Shown: piece after piece, positions 9,813 to 19,766 of the stretch
Numbering within the stretch: the stretch's first letter is position 1
Layout: each line of letters opens with the position of its first letter
Source of the DNA: an uncultured Bacteroidales bacterium
GTDB lineage: Bacteria > Bacteroidota > Bacteroidia > Bacteroidales > FEN-979
Assembly (NCBI GenBank): GCA_903915465.1
Contig: CAIWTA010000246.1
Coordinates: 1-64,000 of the forward strand
Direction of reading: 5' to 3'
DNA: 64,000 nt
Translations under genes and position numbers: made by a program
The notes under the pieces: generated by a model
The model's database searches: none
What the model was told of the DNA's origin: nothing
What the model saw: only the letters and a program-made list of their open reading frames with translations

Positions 9813-11945
9813 ATGAAAAAAGTTTTCATTCTTCTTGCCACCATCTTATGCCTGATTTCTTCTGTTCATGCAAAAAAAGTCGATCTTGAAACTGCGAAAA
9901 AAGTCGCGGTAAACTTTTTTTATGAACGACTGAGTCAACACCAGCAGGTAAATTATCATCAGCTTTCAGTGAAGGAAGTATTTTCCGAAAAGGTTGATGC
10001 AATGAATGTTTACTATGCACTGAATTTCCCTGAAGGCGGATTTGTTATTGTTTCATCTGATGATGCTGTGACACCTATCCTTGCTTACTCATTTGAAGGA
10101 AATTATGCAGAAGAAAATCATCCTCCACAATTCAACTCCTGGATGGAAAATTATGCAAAGCAAATCATATATTGTATTAAAAATAACATTGCAGCAAACC
10201 AGCAGATCAATAGCGATTGGGCACGTTTAAAAATGTCTGATCCAGGCAATCTAAAACTTACCCCGCTCCCGGATGTTGCCCCGCTAATTATCTCAACCTG
10301 GGACCAGGGTTCTAATTATAATGCACTCTGTCCGGCAGATCCTTCCGGCCCAGATGGAAAAGTTTATGCCGGCTGTGTTGCTACAGCTATGTCGCAGGTA
10401 TTGTATTATTACCGCTTCCCGGCAACTGGTTCAGGTTCTCGTTGTTATACACCTAATGGATATTCACAGCAATGTGCTGATTTTGAAAATACCAACTACC
10501 GGTGGAATGAAATGATGAATTCAATCAGTTTCAGAGATACTGCAGTTGCTGAATTAATATGGCATGCAGGAGTTTCAGTAGAAATGATGTATTCTCCTTC
10601 AGGATCAGGAGCTTATAGTGAAGATGCTTTAACAGCTTTCATCAATAACTTCAGGTATTCCCCCGATGCCCATTTGGTTGCCAGAGATGATTATCCTCTC
10701 AATGGAGACGAATTTCCAGCTATTCTCAGAGACAACCTTGACCACAAACGGCCCATGTATTATGATGGTTATGGATCCGGTGGCCACGCTTTTAATGTAG
10801 ACGGATACCAGGGAACCAACTATTTTCATTTCAACTGGGGATGGAGCGGCTATTATAATGGTTATTTCTATCTGAATAATCTTAATCCAGGTGGAGAGAA
10901 TTTTAACAATGGGCAACGAGCCATGGTTAACCTTTACCCGGACACACTATCAAATACATATCCAACCTATTGTTCAGGACAAAAAGTTTTGACATCACTC
11001 TCCGGAACCTTTGAAGACGGTAGCGGACCTAAAAATTATCAGAATAATGCAACTGCCAGTTGGTTGATTCATCCTCAAAGTCCTTCTGATTCTGTCACTA
11101 ATATAGAAATTACTTTTAACCGATTCATTACTGAGCAGGGAAATGATCTGGTCAGGATATACAAAGGTTCTACAACAAATGACAGTCTTATCGGAAGCTT
11201 TTCCGGTAATAGTCTTCCACCAACGTTAAAGATTCCAGGGAACCGGGCGTTGGTTACTTTTTCAACCAACAGTACAATAACAAATGACGGATGGTTTGCG
11301 ACTTATAAAACTGAAACAATGAACTGGTGCTTAGGTACGACTGACCTTACTGATCAGCAAGGAAGTTTCGATGATGGAAGTCAAAATTTCAACTATAAAA
11401 ATAGCAGTAGCTGTCGGTGGATAATTGAACCAGATGGAGGTGGTGCAGTAAGCCTGAATTTTAACTCATTCAAGACAGAAGCAGGATATGATCGTGTCCG
11501 GATTATCGATATGGGAACAGGCCAGGAACTTGCAGAATACTCTGGTAATTACGCCGATTCTGATTTGCCTGCCCCGGTAACTGCACCAAGCGGTAAGATG
11601 TTCGTCCTTTTTCTTACAAATAACATCAACACCGACAAAGGATGGACTGCAAGCTATTTTACTTACCCGGTTGGTACGCAGGAAAAAGGATTCCTGTCAA
11701 ACACCCAAATCTTTCCTAATCCTGCAAGTGATAAAATTAACTTTCAGTTTTATAACACCAGCTCACAACATTTGACTATCGAAATATCGACACTCGAAGG
11801 CAGATCACTACTTTCCGCAGTATATAATTTAACATCTGGCTCTGACCTTAGAACCATTGACGTTTCTGAATTACCCCGAGGTGTCTATCTTCTACGCTTC
11901 ACAGATGAAGGCGAGACAGTTACAAAGAAAGTTGTGATTCAATAA
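9813..11945 (+). CDS. C10 family peptidase with CUB-like domains and T9SS sorting domain
   Basis: YAGCVATAMSQVLYYYRFP, GGHAFNVDGYQG..FHFNWGWSG; CUB-like modules; C-term IFPNPASDKINF...PRGVYLLRFTDEGETVTKKVVIQ. Confidence 0.92.
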   Translation: MKKVFILLATILCLISSVHAKKVDLETAKKVAVNFFYERLSQHQQVNYHQLSVKEVFSEKVDAMNVYYALNFPEGGFVIVSSDDAVTPILAYSFEGNYAEENHPPQFNSWMENYAKQIIYCIKNNIAANQQINSDWARLKMSDPGNLKLTPLPDVAPLIISTWDQGSNYNALCPADPSGPDGKVYAGCVATAMSQVLYYYRFPATGSGSRCYTPNGYSQQCADFENTNYRWNEMMNSISFRDTAVAELIWHAGVSVEMMYSPSGSGAYSEDALTAFINNFRYSPDAHLVARDDYPLNGDEFPAILRDNLDHKRPMYYDGYGSGGHAFNVDGYQGTNYFHFNWGWSGYYNGYFYLNNLNPGGENFNNGQRAMVNLYPDTLSNTYPTYCSGQKVLTSLSGTFEDGSGPKNYQNNATASWLIHPQSPSDSVTNIEITFNRFITEQGNDLVRIYKGSTTNDSLIGSFSGNSLPPTLKIPGNRALVTFSTNSTITNDGWFATYKTETMNWCLGTTDLTDQQGSFDDGSQNFNYKNSSSCRWIIEPDGGGAVSLNFNSFKTEAGYDRVRIIDMGTGQELAEYSGNYADSDLPAPVTAPSGKMFVLFLTNNINTDKGWTASYFTYPVGTQEKGFLSNTQIFPNPASDKINFQFYNTSSQHLTIEISTLEGRSLLSAVYNLTSGSDLRTIDVSELPRGVYLLRFTDEGETVTKKVVIQ

Positions 11946-11968
11946 CAATCTTTTTACTTCTTTGAAAA

Positions 11969-12003
11969 ACGGGGATAACCAACTGCTTGTCCCTGTTTTT
12001 TTA
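11969..12003 (+). terminator. Rho-independent terminator after C10 array
   Basis: acggggataa / ttgtccctgt stem (with wobble pairs) followed by a T-tract. Confidence 0.65.
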
Positions 12004-12056
12004 TAGATCATTAAAAATTTTAGTGATACTAATGCGATTTATTTAAAAAATTGTTT

Positions 12057-12064
12057 TATCTTTG
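12057..12064 (+). promoter_or_regulatory. Bacteroidota -7 box (TATCTTTG)
   Basis: TAnnTTTG match 24 nt upstream of ATG 12088. Confidence 0.4.
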
Positions 12065-12087
12065 TAGCCAGTTTAATAAGGAATGTT

Positions 12088-12555
12088 ATGAAAAAACTTT
12101 TTTGGATCGTTTCTCTTTTTAGCCTTATGGCATTAAATGCATGTAGCTCCAATGGTGATAATTCAGACCAGAAGGTGAAAGAATACAAAGAAGGTGTTGT
12201 GAACCAGATGAATGGAGCAATGTTCAAAAAGATGATCTGGAATTATAAGAACAACCCTGACAAGTGGGTGTTTATTGGTGATGTACCTTGTATTATTGAT
12301 TTTTACGCTGACTGGTGCCGTCCCTGCAGGATGGTTTCTCCAATCATGGAAGAGCTGGCTAAGGAGTACAAAGGTAAAATACGAATTTTCAAAGTAAATA
12401 CAGATGAGGAACGGGAACTTGCTTCTCTTTTCAAGATAAATTCAATTCCTGCAGTGATGCTCATCCCAAAAGGTGGACAACCTCAGATGGCAGTTGGTGC
12501 CCAACCGAAAGAGTCCTACCTGAAGATCATCAATGATGTATTAAAGGTAAAATAA
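12088..12555 (+). CDS. Thioredoxin-fold lipoprotein (WCRPC active site)
   Basis: Lipobox LNAC|S; CIIDFYADWCRPCRMVSPIMEELAKEY; cis-Pro motif NSIPAVMLI. Confidence 0.9.
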   Translation: MKKLFWIVSLFSLMALNACSSNGDNSDQKVKEYKEGVVNQMNGAMFKKMIWNYKNNPDKWVFIGDVPCIIDFYADWCRPCRMVSPIMEELAKEYKGKIRIFKVNTDEERELASLFKINSIPAVMLIPKGGQPQMAVGAQPKESYLKIINDVLKVK

Positions 12556-12634
12556 GGATCCGATTGCTATTCTGAAAAAAATTATTCTTACAATCAAGAA
12601 GAAAGATATACAAGTATCACAAAAAACAAGCAAT

Positions 12635-13000
12635 ATGGCAATTGAGCATCTAACACAGGAAACATTTATCGAAAAAGTTTTTGATTATAAAACAAGCAAG
12701 GAATGGAAATTTGAGGGGAAATTACCCTGCATCATAGATTTCTATGCAGACTGGTGTGGCCCTTGCAAAATTGTAAGCCCTATTCTCGAAGAACTGGCTG
12801 CAGAATATAAAGACAAGATAACCGTTTACAAGATCAATACAGAAACTGAGCAAGAACTGTCGGGTGCTTTTGGAATTCGTAGTATCCCTTCTCTACTATT
12901 TATTCCAACGGAAGGACAACCTCAAATGACGGTTGGTGCGCTGCCAAAAGAAGCAATGAAGAATAAAATCAATGAAATCCTCCTCGGAAACCAGAGATAA
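12635..13000 (+). CDS. Thioredoxin (WCGPC)
   Basis: CIIDFYADWCGPCKIVSPILEELAAEY; RSIPSLLFI. Confidence 0.93.
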   Translation: MAIEHLTQETFIEKVFDYKTSKEWKFEGKLPCIIDFYADWCGPCKIVSPILEELAAEYKDKITVYKINTETEQELSGAFGIRSIPSLLFIPTEGQPQMTVGALPKEAMKNKINEILLGNQR

Positions 13001-13631
13001 TTCAGGTAGTCTGCTCATTTCTACTGCTTATCTTCCTCCAATTTCTTATGTTTCTGCCTGTATTCATGCGGATGAAATATTGATTGAACGCTGCGAGACT
13101 TATCCAAAACAGACCTTCCGGAATCATTGTATTATATTCGGACCAAATGGAAAACAACTGTTAAGTATTCCCGTAATAAAAGTGGATGGGAACCGTACGA
13201 AGACTAAAGATATCAGGATATCTGATTCAAGATCATGGCAAAAAACTCATTGGCGCTCAATCAAAACAGCATATAGTAATTCACCTTACTTTCTTTACTA
13301 CGGTGATCATTTCATTCAGTATTTCGAAAAGAAATATGAATTCCTGATTGATTTTAATACTTCTCTTTTAGAAACGATAATCCATATTCTGAAGGAAGCG
13401 AAAAAGCTCACCTTCACTGATCAATTTGAAAAAGAAGTCAGTTACAAAAACGATCATAGATACCTCTGGGGTAAAAAATATTCAATAATTCATAGCGAAT
13501 TCCCCGAATATACTCAGGTTTTCTCATCCAGACATGGCTTTATTCCGGATTTAAGCATTCTCGACCTGATTTTTAATCTTGGACCGGAAACCAGGCAATA
13601 CCTGGAAAGTTTACCAAACAATACAGTTTAA
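12972..13631 (+). CDS. WbqC-like family protein
   Basis: ISTAYLPPISYVSACIHADEILIERCETYPKQTFRNHCIIFGPNGKQLLSIPV... resembles the WbqC family; overlaps thioredoxin by 29 nt. Confidence 0.85.
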   Translation: MKSSSETRDNSGSLLISTAYLPPISYVSACIHADEILIERCETYPKQTFRNHCIIFGPNGKQLLSIPVIKVDGNRTKTKDIRISDSRSWQKTHWRSIKTAYSNSPYFLYYGDHFIQYFEKKYEFLIDFNTSLLETIIHILKEAKKLTFTDQFEKEVSYKNDHRYLWGKKYSIIHSEFPEYTQVFSSRHGFIPDLSILDLIFNLGPETRQYLESLPNNTV

Positions 13632-13703
13632 ATTTTTTCACCGGTATAAACCCGGCTGTTTGAATAATGAAGATTCTTTACCTTTGATTGATAATAAGAT
13701 ATT

Positions 13704-14513
13704 ATGGAATTTGGAATCTCGTTGCAAAGCATTCTTCCTATCCGCCTGGAACCGACACATAAGTCCGAGATGGTATCACAAATTCTTTTTGGAGAATTGT
13801 TCAGGATACAGCAGAAACACCTGAATTGGCTCAGGATACAACTTTCATACGACAATTATGAAGGATGGATAGAACTTAAACAGGTAACGATATTTGATGA
13901 ATCGGAATTCATCAGACTTTTCAATGCCGAAACCCCATCAAGCCTTGACCTGGTTCAGTTGTTATCAAACGATTCCAGGAAAACAATCCTCCCGATAGTT
14001 CTGGGAAGTTCACTACCTGGGCTGGTTGATCAGCATTTTCGCATCAAGGATCAGTTCTTTTCATTCGAAGGATTGACCTCAGATATGAGACCTCCTGAGG
14101 CTGTCATGACAAAGCAAGAGCGACTGAATACCAAGCACAGACTGATCGATACTGCGATGCTGTACCTGAATGCTCCTTATCTCTGGGGTGGCCGGTCACC
14201 ATTTGGAATCGATTGCTCTGGATTGGCTCAGTTGGTTTATAAAATTAACAAGGTAAAATTGCTTCGGGATGCTTCTCAACAGGCAACTCTGGGTGAATCT
14301 TTGAACTTTGTTTCGGAAGCAGAACCTGGAGACCTGGCTTTTTTTGATGATGAAGAAGGAAATATCGTGCATGTTGGCCTTATGATGGATAAAAGCCGCA
14401 TTATTCATGCCTCCGGGATAGTGCGGATAGATTCAATTGATCATGAGGGAATTTATAGTGAAGAAGAAAAAAAGTACACGCACAAGTTAAGGGTCATCAG
14501 GCGCATCATGTAA
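13704..14513 (+). CDS. NlpC/P60 (C40) family cell-wall hydrolase with SH3-like N-terminus
   Basis: YLWGGRSPFGIDCSGLAQLVY...EPGDLAFFDDEEGNIVHVGLM...IIHASG catalytic motifs. Confidence 0.9.
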   Translation: MEFGISLQSILPIRLEPTHKSEMVSQILFGELFRIQQKHLNWLRIQLSYDNYEGWIELKQVTIFDESEFIRLFNAETPSSLDLVQLLSNDSRKTILPIVLGSSLPGLVDQHFRIKDQFFSFEGLTSDMRPPEAVMTKQERLNTKHRLIDTAMLYLNAPYLWGGRSPFGIDCSGLAQLVYKINKVKLLRDASQQATLGESLNFVSEAEPGDLAFFDDEEGNIVHVGLMMDKSRIIHASGIVRIDSIDHEGIYSEEEKKYTHKLRVIRRIM

Positions 14514-14540
14514 AACCAACTTCGTAAATTCTGACTCTGA

Positions 14541-15272
14541 TTATTCACTGTCTTCAGCTTTTTTCTTTTTTTTGCCGGGAAGGATGTCATTGAAGATGTA
14601 TACTAACCTGATACTAATTACATTATTGTATTGTTTGCGTGTCCAGGTTTCTCCGGAAAACGGATTGACAAATTCCCTTGTACGAATCGGGAACATCGAA
14701 TAGGAATAGCGAAGATTCAGCCATAATTTTTGCCATACCCTCAATCTTACATCTGCAAGCACCTGAAAATCAGATTTTAGGTAGGGGCCGCTTAAGGAAG
14801 TTGCAGTTCTGACCCATCCCCTATTATCATTATAATCTTCATATTCCGTCACTCCAACGAGCTGGCTATAGGAAAAACCAATTCCGCCGGCAATTATTCT
14901 TTTATCCGTAAAATGAACAATTACCGGAACTTGTATGTAGTTAAGAAATAAGCGGTAACCATCATAGTATCCGGTTTTTGTGGAATCAGCAATTGTATCT
15001 TTCGCAGCGTATGTAGATTTCTGGCGACTTCCCTGCTGTGAAAACAGCAATTCCATTGTTATTGACCATTTTTTATTTTTCCCAAAAGGAAGAATCACGG
15101 AAGGTCCAACGTTCAGCCCAACCTTGTTATATCCGTAAACTTCGTCGCCATCAACTTGTGTAAGATTCATTCCCACTGATAATGCACCCAGAAAATGCTG
15201 GGAAAACGACTGTATGGAAAATAGGAAAATAAATGAAAAAAAAGTGATAGAAAATAATTGTCTGACAGACAT
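14541..15272 (-). CDS. PorT-like outer-membrane beta-barrel protein
   Basis: Signal peptide; alternating beta-strand pattern, GLNVGPSVILPFGKNKKWSITMELLFSQQGSR. Confidence 0.65.
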   Translation of the reverse strand: MSVRQLFSITFFSFIFLFSIQSFSQHFLGALSVGMNLTQVDGDEVYGYNKVGLNVGPSVILPFGKNKKWSITMELLFSQQGSRQKSTYAAKDTIADSTKTGYYDGYRLFLNYIQVPVIVHFTDKRIIAGGIGFSYSQLVGVTEYEDYNDNRGWVRTATSLSGPYLKSDFQVLADVRLRVWQKLWLNLRYSYSMFPIRTREFVNPFSGETWTRKQYNNVISIRLVYIFNDILPGKKKKKAEDSE

Positions 15273-15410
15273 TGTGGATTATAAAATTAATAAACCATTT
15301 TTCACCGCAAAGTCGCAAAGACGCGAAATATATAATACGGCCATTTAAGATTTTGCGTCTTGACGTCTACTATATAACTTTATGTAATTATTTGGTATTC
15401 ATTAATATTT

Positions 15411-15513
15411 TTCTCGCCGAGTTTCGCAGATTATCGCGCTGAGTCTCGCAGATTCAATAAGTGAATTTTTTCCTGCGGAACTCTGCGAAAAACTTTGCGA
15501 AACTCTGCGTGAA
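15411..15513. repeat. Intergenic imperfect inverted repeat (ttctcgccgagtttcgcag...ctgcggaactctgcgaaa)
   Basis: ~41-bp arms at 15411-15451 and 15473-15513 are imperfect reverse complements. Confidence 0.65.
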
Positions 15514-15630
15514 CCATTTAAATTATCAGCTTTAATATTCCTTATCACTCTCATTAGGAGAAGACTTAGTCGTAAAATTTAATAAAATGTCTTTTCTAAG
15601 GTGACTCGTTAAAAGAAACGCCAACCGCAA

Positions 15631-17775
15631 TTATTTAGTATTCTGGCCCTTCATAGTAAGCTGAATCCTTTTTCTTTCCAAATCGACATCAAGAACTTCT
15701 ATATTCACTTTTTGGTTGATCTTGACAACTTCATTCGGGTCGCGTACGAACCGATCTGCGAGTTCACTGACATGAACCAGCCCATCCTGGTGAACACCAA
15801 TATCAACAAAGACTCCGAAATTTGTGATATTCGTTACAATCCCTGTAAGTTTCATTCCTTTGCTAAGATCATTAATGGTATGAGTGTTCTTATCAAATTC
15901 GAACATTTCAAACTTCCGTCTTGGATCTCTCCCTGGTTTGGCTAACTCCTGCATGATATCGAGGATGGTAGGCAGACCTATAGTTTCGTCGATAAAGTCC
16001 TCCGGTTTGATCTTTTCGCGAAACTCTTTATTTTCGATGAGCTCGGTTATGCTGCAGTTTGTTTTCTTGGCCATTTTTTTCACCACATGATAACTCTCCG
16101 GGTGAACAGAACATTTGTCTAAAGGATTTTTGGCATCCCTAATCCGTAAAAAACCGGCAGCTTGTTCAAAGGCTTTATCTCCAAAGCGGGTTACCTTTTT
16201 CAACTCGGTACGGGAAGCAAAAGGACCGTTTTTATTCCGGTATTCAATGATGTTTTTCGCCAGTGCAGGGCCTAATCCGGAGACGCAGGTCAGCAATTGC
16301 TCGCTGGCTGTATTCACTTCAACGCCAACGGAATTCACACAACTTACAACTGTATCTTCAAGGCTTTGTTGCAATTCATGCTGGTTGATATCATGCTGGT
16401 ATTGCCCGACACCAATAGACTTTGGATCGATTTTAACCAGTTCTGACAGTGGATCCATCAAACGACGACCGATAGAAACTGCACCTCTGACCGTTACATC
16501 ATATTCAGGAAATTCTTTCCTGGCCACAGCAGATGCTGAATAAACTGAAGCTCCGCTTTCATTCACCATAATCGCAATAAGATCTTTTTCGAAAGGGATT
16601 GAATGTATCAGCCGTTCAGTTTCTCTTCCTGCTGTACCATTTCCAATAGCAATTGCTTCAATTTTATAGGCATTGGCAAGACTTTTAATTTTATGAATCG
16701 CTTCCTTCACTTCTAATTGAGGAGGGTGGGGATAGATCGTTTCGTTATGCAGCAATTTTCCTTGCTTATCAAGGCAAACAATCTTACATCCGGAACGGAA
16801 ACCCGGATCAATGGCAAGCACATTTTTTTGACCCAGGGGCGGAGAGAGAAGGAGTTGTCGCAAATTCTCGACAAAAACCTGGATGGCATCTTTATCAGCT
16901 CTTTCCTTTACCCATTGACGCATCTCTGTGTCCATTGATGGGTATAAAAGCCGCTTGCAGCAGTCTCTTACAGACTGAGTGACAAGGTCTGCCGAAGTAT
17001 TTGCAGCGTGAATGAAGATCTTATTCAGGATTTCCATCGACTTGTTATCATCCACTTCACAACCCACTTTCAGGAAGGATTCCGCTTCGCCACGAAATAT
17101 GGCGAGAACCCGGTGTGAAGGGGCTTTCAACAGTGGTTCTTTAAAATCAAAATAGTTCCGGTAATTTGCACCTTCTTTTTCTTTTCCTTTCACCACTTTT
17201 GCACACAGAACTCCTTCTCTCTGAAAAAGTGAACGGATCCGTTTCCGGGCATAGGCATGTTCATTGACGATTTCCGCGATGATATCACAAGCCCCGTCGA
17301 TTGCTTCTTCAACAAAATTTACACCATGTTCGGCGCTGATGAATTTCCTGGCTTGAACTTCGATGTCATTAAATTTTTGGGAAAGGATAATTCTGGCCAA
17401 CGGTTCCAAACCTTTCTCCTTTGCAATGCTTGCCCTGGTTTTCCTTTTTGGTTTGTATGGCAGATAAATATCTTCCAGTTCTGCCATCGTAGCCGCTTCT
17501 TCGATTGATTTACTTAACTCATCCGACAGCTTATCCTGTTCTGTGAGGGATTTTATGATGGCCTCCCTGCGCTTATCAAGTTCCTTCAACTGATGCAGCC
17601 GGTCGCGGATACGCATGACCATCACTTCATCCATGCTGCCAGTCATTTCTTTGCGGTATCGTGAAATGAAAGGCACTGTGGCGCCTTCTTCAAGCAGTTT
17701 AATCGTATTTCGAATGAAAGTTGAAGCGACATTCAACTCAAGAGCAATAATTCCTGAGTATTTTTCAGTAGTCAT
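15631..17775 (-). CDS. tex: Tex family RNA-binding transcription accessory protein
   Basis: FISRYRKEMTGSMDE, AIDPGFRSGCKIVCLD, GNGTAGRETE, C-terminal S1 domain GIVTNITNFGVFVDIGVHQDGLVHVSEL. Confidence 0.96.
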   Translation of the reverse strand: MTTEKYSGIIALELNVASTFIRNTIKLLEEGATVPFISRYRKEMTGSMDEVMVMRIRDRLHQLKELDKRREAIIKSLTEQDKLSDELSKSIEEAATMAELEDIYLPYKPKRKTRASIAKEKGLEPLARIILSQKFNDIEVQARKFISAEHGVNFVEEAIDGACDIIAEIVNEHAYARKRIRSLFQREGVLCAKVVKGKEKEGANYRNYFDFKEPLLKAPSHRVLAIFRGEAESFLKVGCEVDDNKSMEILNKIFIHAANTSADLVTQSVRDCCKRLLYPSMDTEMRQWVKERADKDAIQVFVENLRQLLLSPPLGQKNVLAIDPGFRSGCKIVCLDKQGKLLHNETIYPHPPQLEVKEAIHKIKSLANAYKIEAIAIGNGTAGRETERLIHSIPFEKDLIAIMVNESGASVYSASAVARKEFPEYDVTVRGAVSIGRRLMDPLSELVKIDPKSIGVGQYQHDINQHELQQSLEDTVVSCVNSVGVEVNTASEQLLTCVSGLGPALAKNIIEYRNKNGPFASRTELKKVTRFGDKAFEQAAGFLRIRDAKNPLDKCSVHPESYHVVKKMAKKTNCSITELIENKEFREKIKPEDFIDETIGLPTILDIMQELAKPGRDPRRKFEMFEFDKNTHTINDLSKGMKLTGIVTNITNFGVFVDIGVHQDGLVHVSELADRFVRDPNEVVKINQKVNIEVLDVDLERKRIQLTMKGQNTK

Positions 17776-19766
17776 CGGACTAATGTAACAGTTCCATTAA
17801 ACACAATACTCCCATTTGTAAGGATTTCATCCCCTAAAAAATCAATAAATACTTTCCAGGCGTAGACAGCCGGCATGCATTTTTGGCCATTCATTGTCCC
17901 ATCCCAACCTTTATTTATATCATTCGATTGAAAAATCAATTGTCCCCAACGATCATAAATGTACATCATGAGGCTGATGTTTTTATATGCACTGATTACC
18001 TGGAAAATTTTGTTCACTCCATCTGGCGCAAATGCTGTTGGAATATAAAATTTAAAGACATTAACGTAAACAGAATCGGTGTTATAACAGCAGTGTATAT
18101 CCTGAACTCTTACAAAGTAATTTCCTCCATTATCAACTGTGATGATAGAATCTGCGGAACCAGTAGACCATAGGTATTCCGTAAATCCTCCTCCGGCGTG
18201 AAGTTTGACTGATGACCCGGAATAAACAAGGATGGTGTCGCCCAGGTTCACTACCGGTTTGGGATATATTGTGATCATGGCCGAATCCAGGAAATTTTTC
18301 CCATTAAACGACTCTGTCAACATGACTTTATAGTTTCCAGGTTGAGCATAAGTATGTTGAACCGGAGGCATCAAATTGGAAGTAGATCCATCGCCAAAAT
18401 CCCAGAAAACATTGTCGATATTGGCTTTGTTGGTGATATCAAACCGGGTAACATCTCCATGGCAAACACTATCGTGCGTGAAGATTGGCCTATAAAAATA
18501 GCTTTGAAGAAAGTTAGGTAACCCGTAAATAGGTTTTCTTCCGCCGAGTGAGAACCGGCTTTGAGGAACATTTCCGAGCAGGCTATAATTGCAATCCAAA
18601 CCAGGTCGCGTAGGATTATAGATTACATCTAAAGAATCTTTTCTGCCGATAGCATGGCCAACCGTACGTGAAACATATATTCTTCCGTCAGTTGCCAATT
18701 GCAACCCATACATTCGAACTCCCACTATACTGTCAATCAATTGCGGATTGTTCCATCCTTTGTCGGGATCAAACTGGTATATCCTTGAAGGTGATGCCGG
18801 AGGACCGGAACCATCGGGCTGTAATACAGTTGTATAAACCTTGCGGCTATCCTGGGAAAATTCAATTCCGACTGGTACAACCAGAGGATCTGAAAGGTTA
18901 AATGTATAAGTCTGTGGATTAGTCACTTTTCCGGATGAGTTGTCAAAATCATACAATTCGACCTTCTTCATCCCGGAAATGGCAAGGGCAAGTTTACTTC
19001 CATCAGGGGCAGCCTTCATATAGCCATAAGCGTTCGTTGGATGGGAAGCATCGCCACTCACGGTATCTCCTGCATGACTGATCACGGGAGTCGACACTCC
19101 CTTTGAATCCAGAAGAAAAGCACAAAATTCATCGGAATCCCATTTGTGAACAATAACCCAGACATCCTTTCCATTCCGGTGATAAACGGCGGTTAATTTC
19201 TCGCAAACAGCGGAAAGCAGTGAGATGTTCCACTGGGTTGTTCCATTTCCCAGGCCATTATTGAGATTCATGTCAACAATGGAGTATTTTAACCCCCATG
19301 AACCGTAGATAGGTTGAAACAGAATATCAACAGTAAATATGTAATAAAGGTTTGGACTACCAGGTTGTGGTATGATGATGCATGACTGGGCGGCTCCTGT
19401 ACTACCTTCAAGTGAAGATGCATTAGACATCGTATTGAAGTTCCTGTCCCACACAGATTTTGCGTCTGTAAAAAAGAGAAGGTTCCCTAGGCTGTCTGAA
19501 ATAATTGCAGGGCTTTTATATATATTCGCTACATTGGAGTTAGTCAAAGGACGGGCACCCCCAACCGGGAATTCAATTCCTGCCTGTTCGCCAAAATACC
19601 ATGTATCTGCTTGTTTTTCAGACCTTGGACAATTTGTTACCGGAAAGATTGTAAGGGGTGACCTTTGTGCGTTGAGAGGAAATACAACAAGGTTCAAAAG
19701 CAATAATACAATCCAGCCTTGCCAGGAGGAAACCGATTTGATATGTTGAAATGCCAGGATTGTCAC
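17772..19766 (-). CDS. PKD-domain protein with gliding-motility/T9SS type B C-terminal domain
   Basis: PKD FWDFGDGSTSNLMPPVQHTYAQPGNYKVMLT; C-term YIPTAFAPDGVNKIFQV...MYIYDRWGQLIFQSNDINKGWDGTMNGQKCMPAVYAWKV. Confidence 0.9.
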   Translation of the reverse strand: MTILAFQHIKSVSSWQGWIVLLLLNLVVFPLNAQRSPLTIFPVTNCPRSEKQADTWYFGEQAGIEFPVGGARPLTNSNVANIYKSPAIISDSLGNLLFFTDAKSVWDRNFNTMSNASSLEGSTGAAQSCIIIPQPGSPNLYYIFTVDILFQPIYGSWGLKYSIVDMNLNNGLGNGTTQWNISLLSAVCEKLTAVYHRNGKDVWVIVHKWDSDEFCAFLLDSKGVSTPVISHAGDTVSGDASHPTNAYGYMKAAPDGSKLALAISGMKKVELYDFDNSSGKVTNPQTYTFNLSDPLVVPVGIEFSQDSRKVYTTVLQPDGSGPPASPSRIYQFDPDKGWNNPQLIDSIVGVRMYGLQLATDGRIYVSRTVGHAIGRKDSLDVIYNPTRPGLDCNYSLLGNVPQSRFSLGGRKPIYGLPNFLQSYFYRPIFTHDSVCHGDVTRFDITNKANIDNVFWDFGDGSTSNLMPPVQHTYAQPGNYKVMLTESFNGKNFLDSAMITIYPKPVVNLGDTILVYSGSSVKLHAGGGFTEYLWSTGSADSIITVDNGGNYFVRVQDIHCCYNTDSVYVNVFKFYIPTAFAPDGVNKIFQVISAYKNISLMMYIYDRWGQLIFQSNDINKGWDGTMNGQKCMPAVYAWKVFIDFLGDEILTNGSIVFNGTVTLVR

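Noticed and set aside
16115-16543. 142-aa plus-strand ORF
   Set aside because: Antisense to tex; no independent support.
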